DNA of 64,000 nucleotides, taken from NCBI RefSeq assembly GCF_014197245.1, contig NZ_JACIFF010000004.1, forward strand, positions 315,548-379,547, written 5' to 3'. The position numbers and the translations under genes are program-made. Numbering within the stretch: position 1 is the first letter of the stretch; each line of letters starts with the position of its first letter. The DNA comes from Neolewinella aquimaris (lineage in GTDB: Bacteria; Bacteroidota; Bacteroidia; Chitinophagales; Saprospiraceae). Below the pieces are notes generated by a model. The model did not search any database. It was not told the DNA's origin and saw only the letters and a program-made list of their open reading frames with translations. Shown in pieces: positions 63,070-64,000 of the stretch.

Positions 63070-63894
63070 ATGCAGGAACAAGACACCTACCAGACCATCG
63101 CCCGGGCCATCCGCTTCATTCGGGCGCAGCAGGAGGAGCAGCCGTCACTGGATGCGATCGCCACCCACGTCGGCCTGAGCAAGTTTCACCTACAACGCCT
63201 ATTCACGGAATGTGTGGGGGTATCGCCTAAAGCCTATTTGCAGTATCTAACGACCGAATCCGCCAAAACATCTCTCAGCGCGGGCCGTAGCACCCTGGCC
63301 GCAGCTTACGATAGCGGCCTGTCGGGTAACAGTCGGCTGCACGCACACTTCCTGAAGGTGGAGGGTTGCACGCCGGGCGCCTACAGACTGCGGGGGCAGG
63401 GGCTGCAAATCACCTACCATACCTTCTCCACCGCCTTTGGCCGGGCGGTCGTGGCGGAAAGTCAGATCGGCGTGTGCAGTTTGGTGTTTTTGGAAGAGGA
63501 CGATTCGCCCGCTGAGCACCTAAGTGCAGCCTTCCCCAAAGCGCAAATTCGGCCCGGTATCGGAGTGCACTCGCAGCGGGTCACTGACTTTTTCCGAAAC
63601 TGGAAAACTCCCGACCGCCCCATCGGCCTTGATCTTCGGGGCACTTCCTTTCAGTTGCAGGTCTGGAAGGCGCTGCTGCGCATCCCTACCGGCCAGGCGG
63701 TCGCCTACGGCGACCTGGCCCGTGCGATCGGGAAGCCAGCCGCAAGTCGGGCCGTGGGTACCGCCATCGGCAGCAACCCCATTGCTTACCTGATTCCCTG
63801 TCACCGCGTCATTCGGGGTGATGGGCAGTCGGGCGGTTACCGGTGGGGGCCGGAGCGTAAGGCGATCATTAATGGCTGGGAGGCCGCCCGGTAG
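63070..63894 (+). CDS. AraC-HTH/O6-methylguanine-DNA methyltransferase fusion
   Basis: 274 aa. Residues 1-110 are an AraC-type HTH (LDAIATHVGLSKFHLQRLFT, LAAAYDSGLSGNSRLHAHFL). About 120-270 are the methyltransferase domain with an N-terminal RNase-H-like part and the active site PCHRVIRG (Cys244), preceded by AVAYGDLARAIGKPAASRAV. It is like E. coli Ada without the N-terminal methylphosphotriester-binding zinc domain, so the usual methylation-activated switch cannot work in the same way. It repairs O6-alkylguanine. Its stop TAG lies within a REP-like element. Confidence 0.93.
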   Translation: MQEQDTYQTIARAIRFIRAQQEEQPSLDAIATHVGLSKFHLQRLFTECVGVSPKAYLQYLTTESAKTSLSAGRSTLAAAYDSGLSGNSRLHAHFLKVEGCTPGAYRLRGQGLQITYHTFSTAFGRAVVAESQIGVCSLVFLEEDDSPAEHLSAAFPKAQIRPGIGVHSQRVTDFFRNWKTPDRPIGLDLRGTSFQLQVWKALLRIPTGQAVAYGDLARAIGKPAASRAVGTAIGSNPIAYLIPCHRVIRGDGQSGGYRWGPERKAIINGWEAAR

Positions 63895-63985
63895 CGACGG
63901 CCTTTAGCCGTCACGCTGTATATCATAACACGCAGGCAGCTTGACGGCTGAAGGCCGTCGCTACTCGGCTGAAGGCCGTCGCTAC
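63891..63985 (+). repeat. REP-like cluster after the Ada/Ogt gene
   Basis: One forward element (GTAG plus CGACGGCCTTTAGCCGTC, 63891-63912) supplies the stop codon. Two inverted copies (63943-63964 and 63966-63985), each ending CGTCGCTAC, follow. The remainder to 64,000 holds nothing else recognisable. Confidence 0.85.
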
Positions 63986-64000
63986 TGGGGGACGACCCGC

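Overview
This window looks like chromosomal DNA of a GC-rich member of the Bacteroidota, most likely a Saprospiria/Lewinella-type marine bacterium (inference). The evidence is a set of promoters of the phylum type (TTTG, about 20 nt, TAnnTTTG), families largely confined to the phylum (DUF6428, HYC_CC_PP, DUF6660, DUF3109, an RND-TolC fusion), many lipoproteins, and core proteins of bacteroidetal type. No tRNA, rRNA, CRISPR array, transposase or phage gene was seen.

Layout. 1-8.3 kb (minus strand): a str/S10 ribosomal operon in canonical order, rpsL-rpsG-fusA-rpsJ-rplC-rplD-rplW-rplB-rpsS-rplV-rpsC-rplP (rplP is cut by the window edge). A 281-bp gap before rplP carries a terminator-like hairpin and its own promoter. 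8.5-13.7 kb: ftsY, a degenerate HAD protein, an alpha/beta hydrolase, atpD-atpC (beta and epsilon subunits of ATP synthase) and an HD-domain protein.

13.8-42.2 kb is a 28-kb heavy-metal, mainly copper, homeostasis island. The plus-strand part runs DUF6428-ArsR-HYC_CC_PP-CusA-TolC-CusB-AraC/HMA fusion-DUF3347 lipoprotein-DUF305-cysteine-rich copper-storage protein-terminator-multicopper oxidase with a CopB-like barrel-DUF2231-42-aa membrane protein-CopB ATPase-CopA ATPase-HMA chaperone-SDR. The minus-strand part is DUF6660-RND/TolC fusion-membrane fusion protein-P1B-4 ATPase. Together these would sense the metal (ArsR, AraC-HMA), hold it in the cytosol (Csp, HMA chaperone), pump it to the periplasm (three P1B ATPases), oxidise Cu(I) there (multicopper oxidase) and expel it across the outer membrane (two tripartite RND systems).

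42.2-64 kb holds unlinked functions: DedA, a PepSY-type membrane protein, an SDR, a GH13 amylase lipoprotein, a TRIC-type channel, a 910-aa secreted protein, a YdiJ-type FAD/Fe-S dehydrogenase with an orphan Pycsar-effector-like membrane protein, DUF3109, an M1 aminopeptidase, a subtilisin-like lipoprotein, a 1045-aa lipoprotein, an alpha/beta hydrolase, a CrtA-like monooxygenase and an AraC/Ogt DNA-repair fusion.

The most unusual signal is dispersed repeats built into genes. REP-like elements (GTAG plus a GACGGC hairpin) provide the TAG stop codon of four genes and part of the signal peptide of the TolC gene. A CCCGATAGCTATCGGG palindrome lies inside copA and in the tolC leader. A roughly 21-bp motif rich in CCTGCG and CCCGCCCAA recurs at lipobox codons and upstream of genes.
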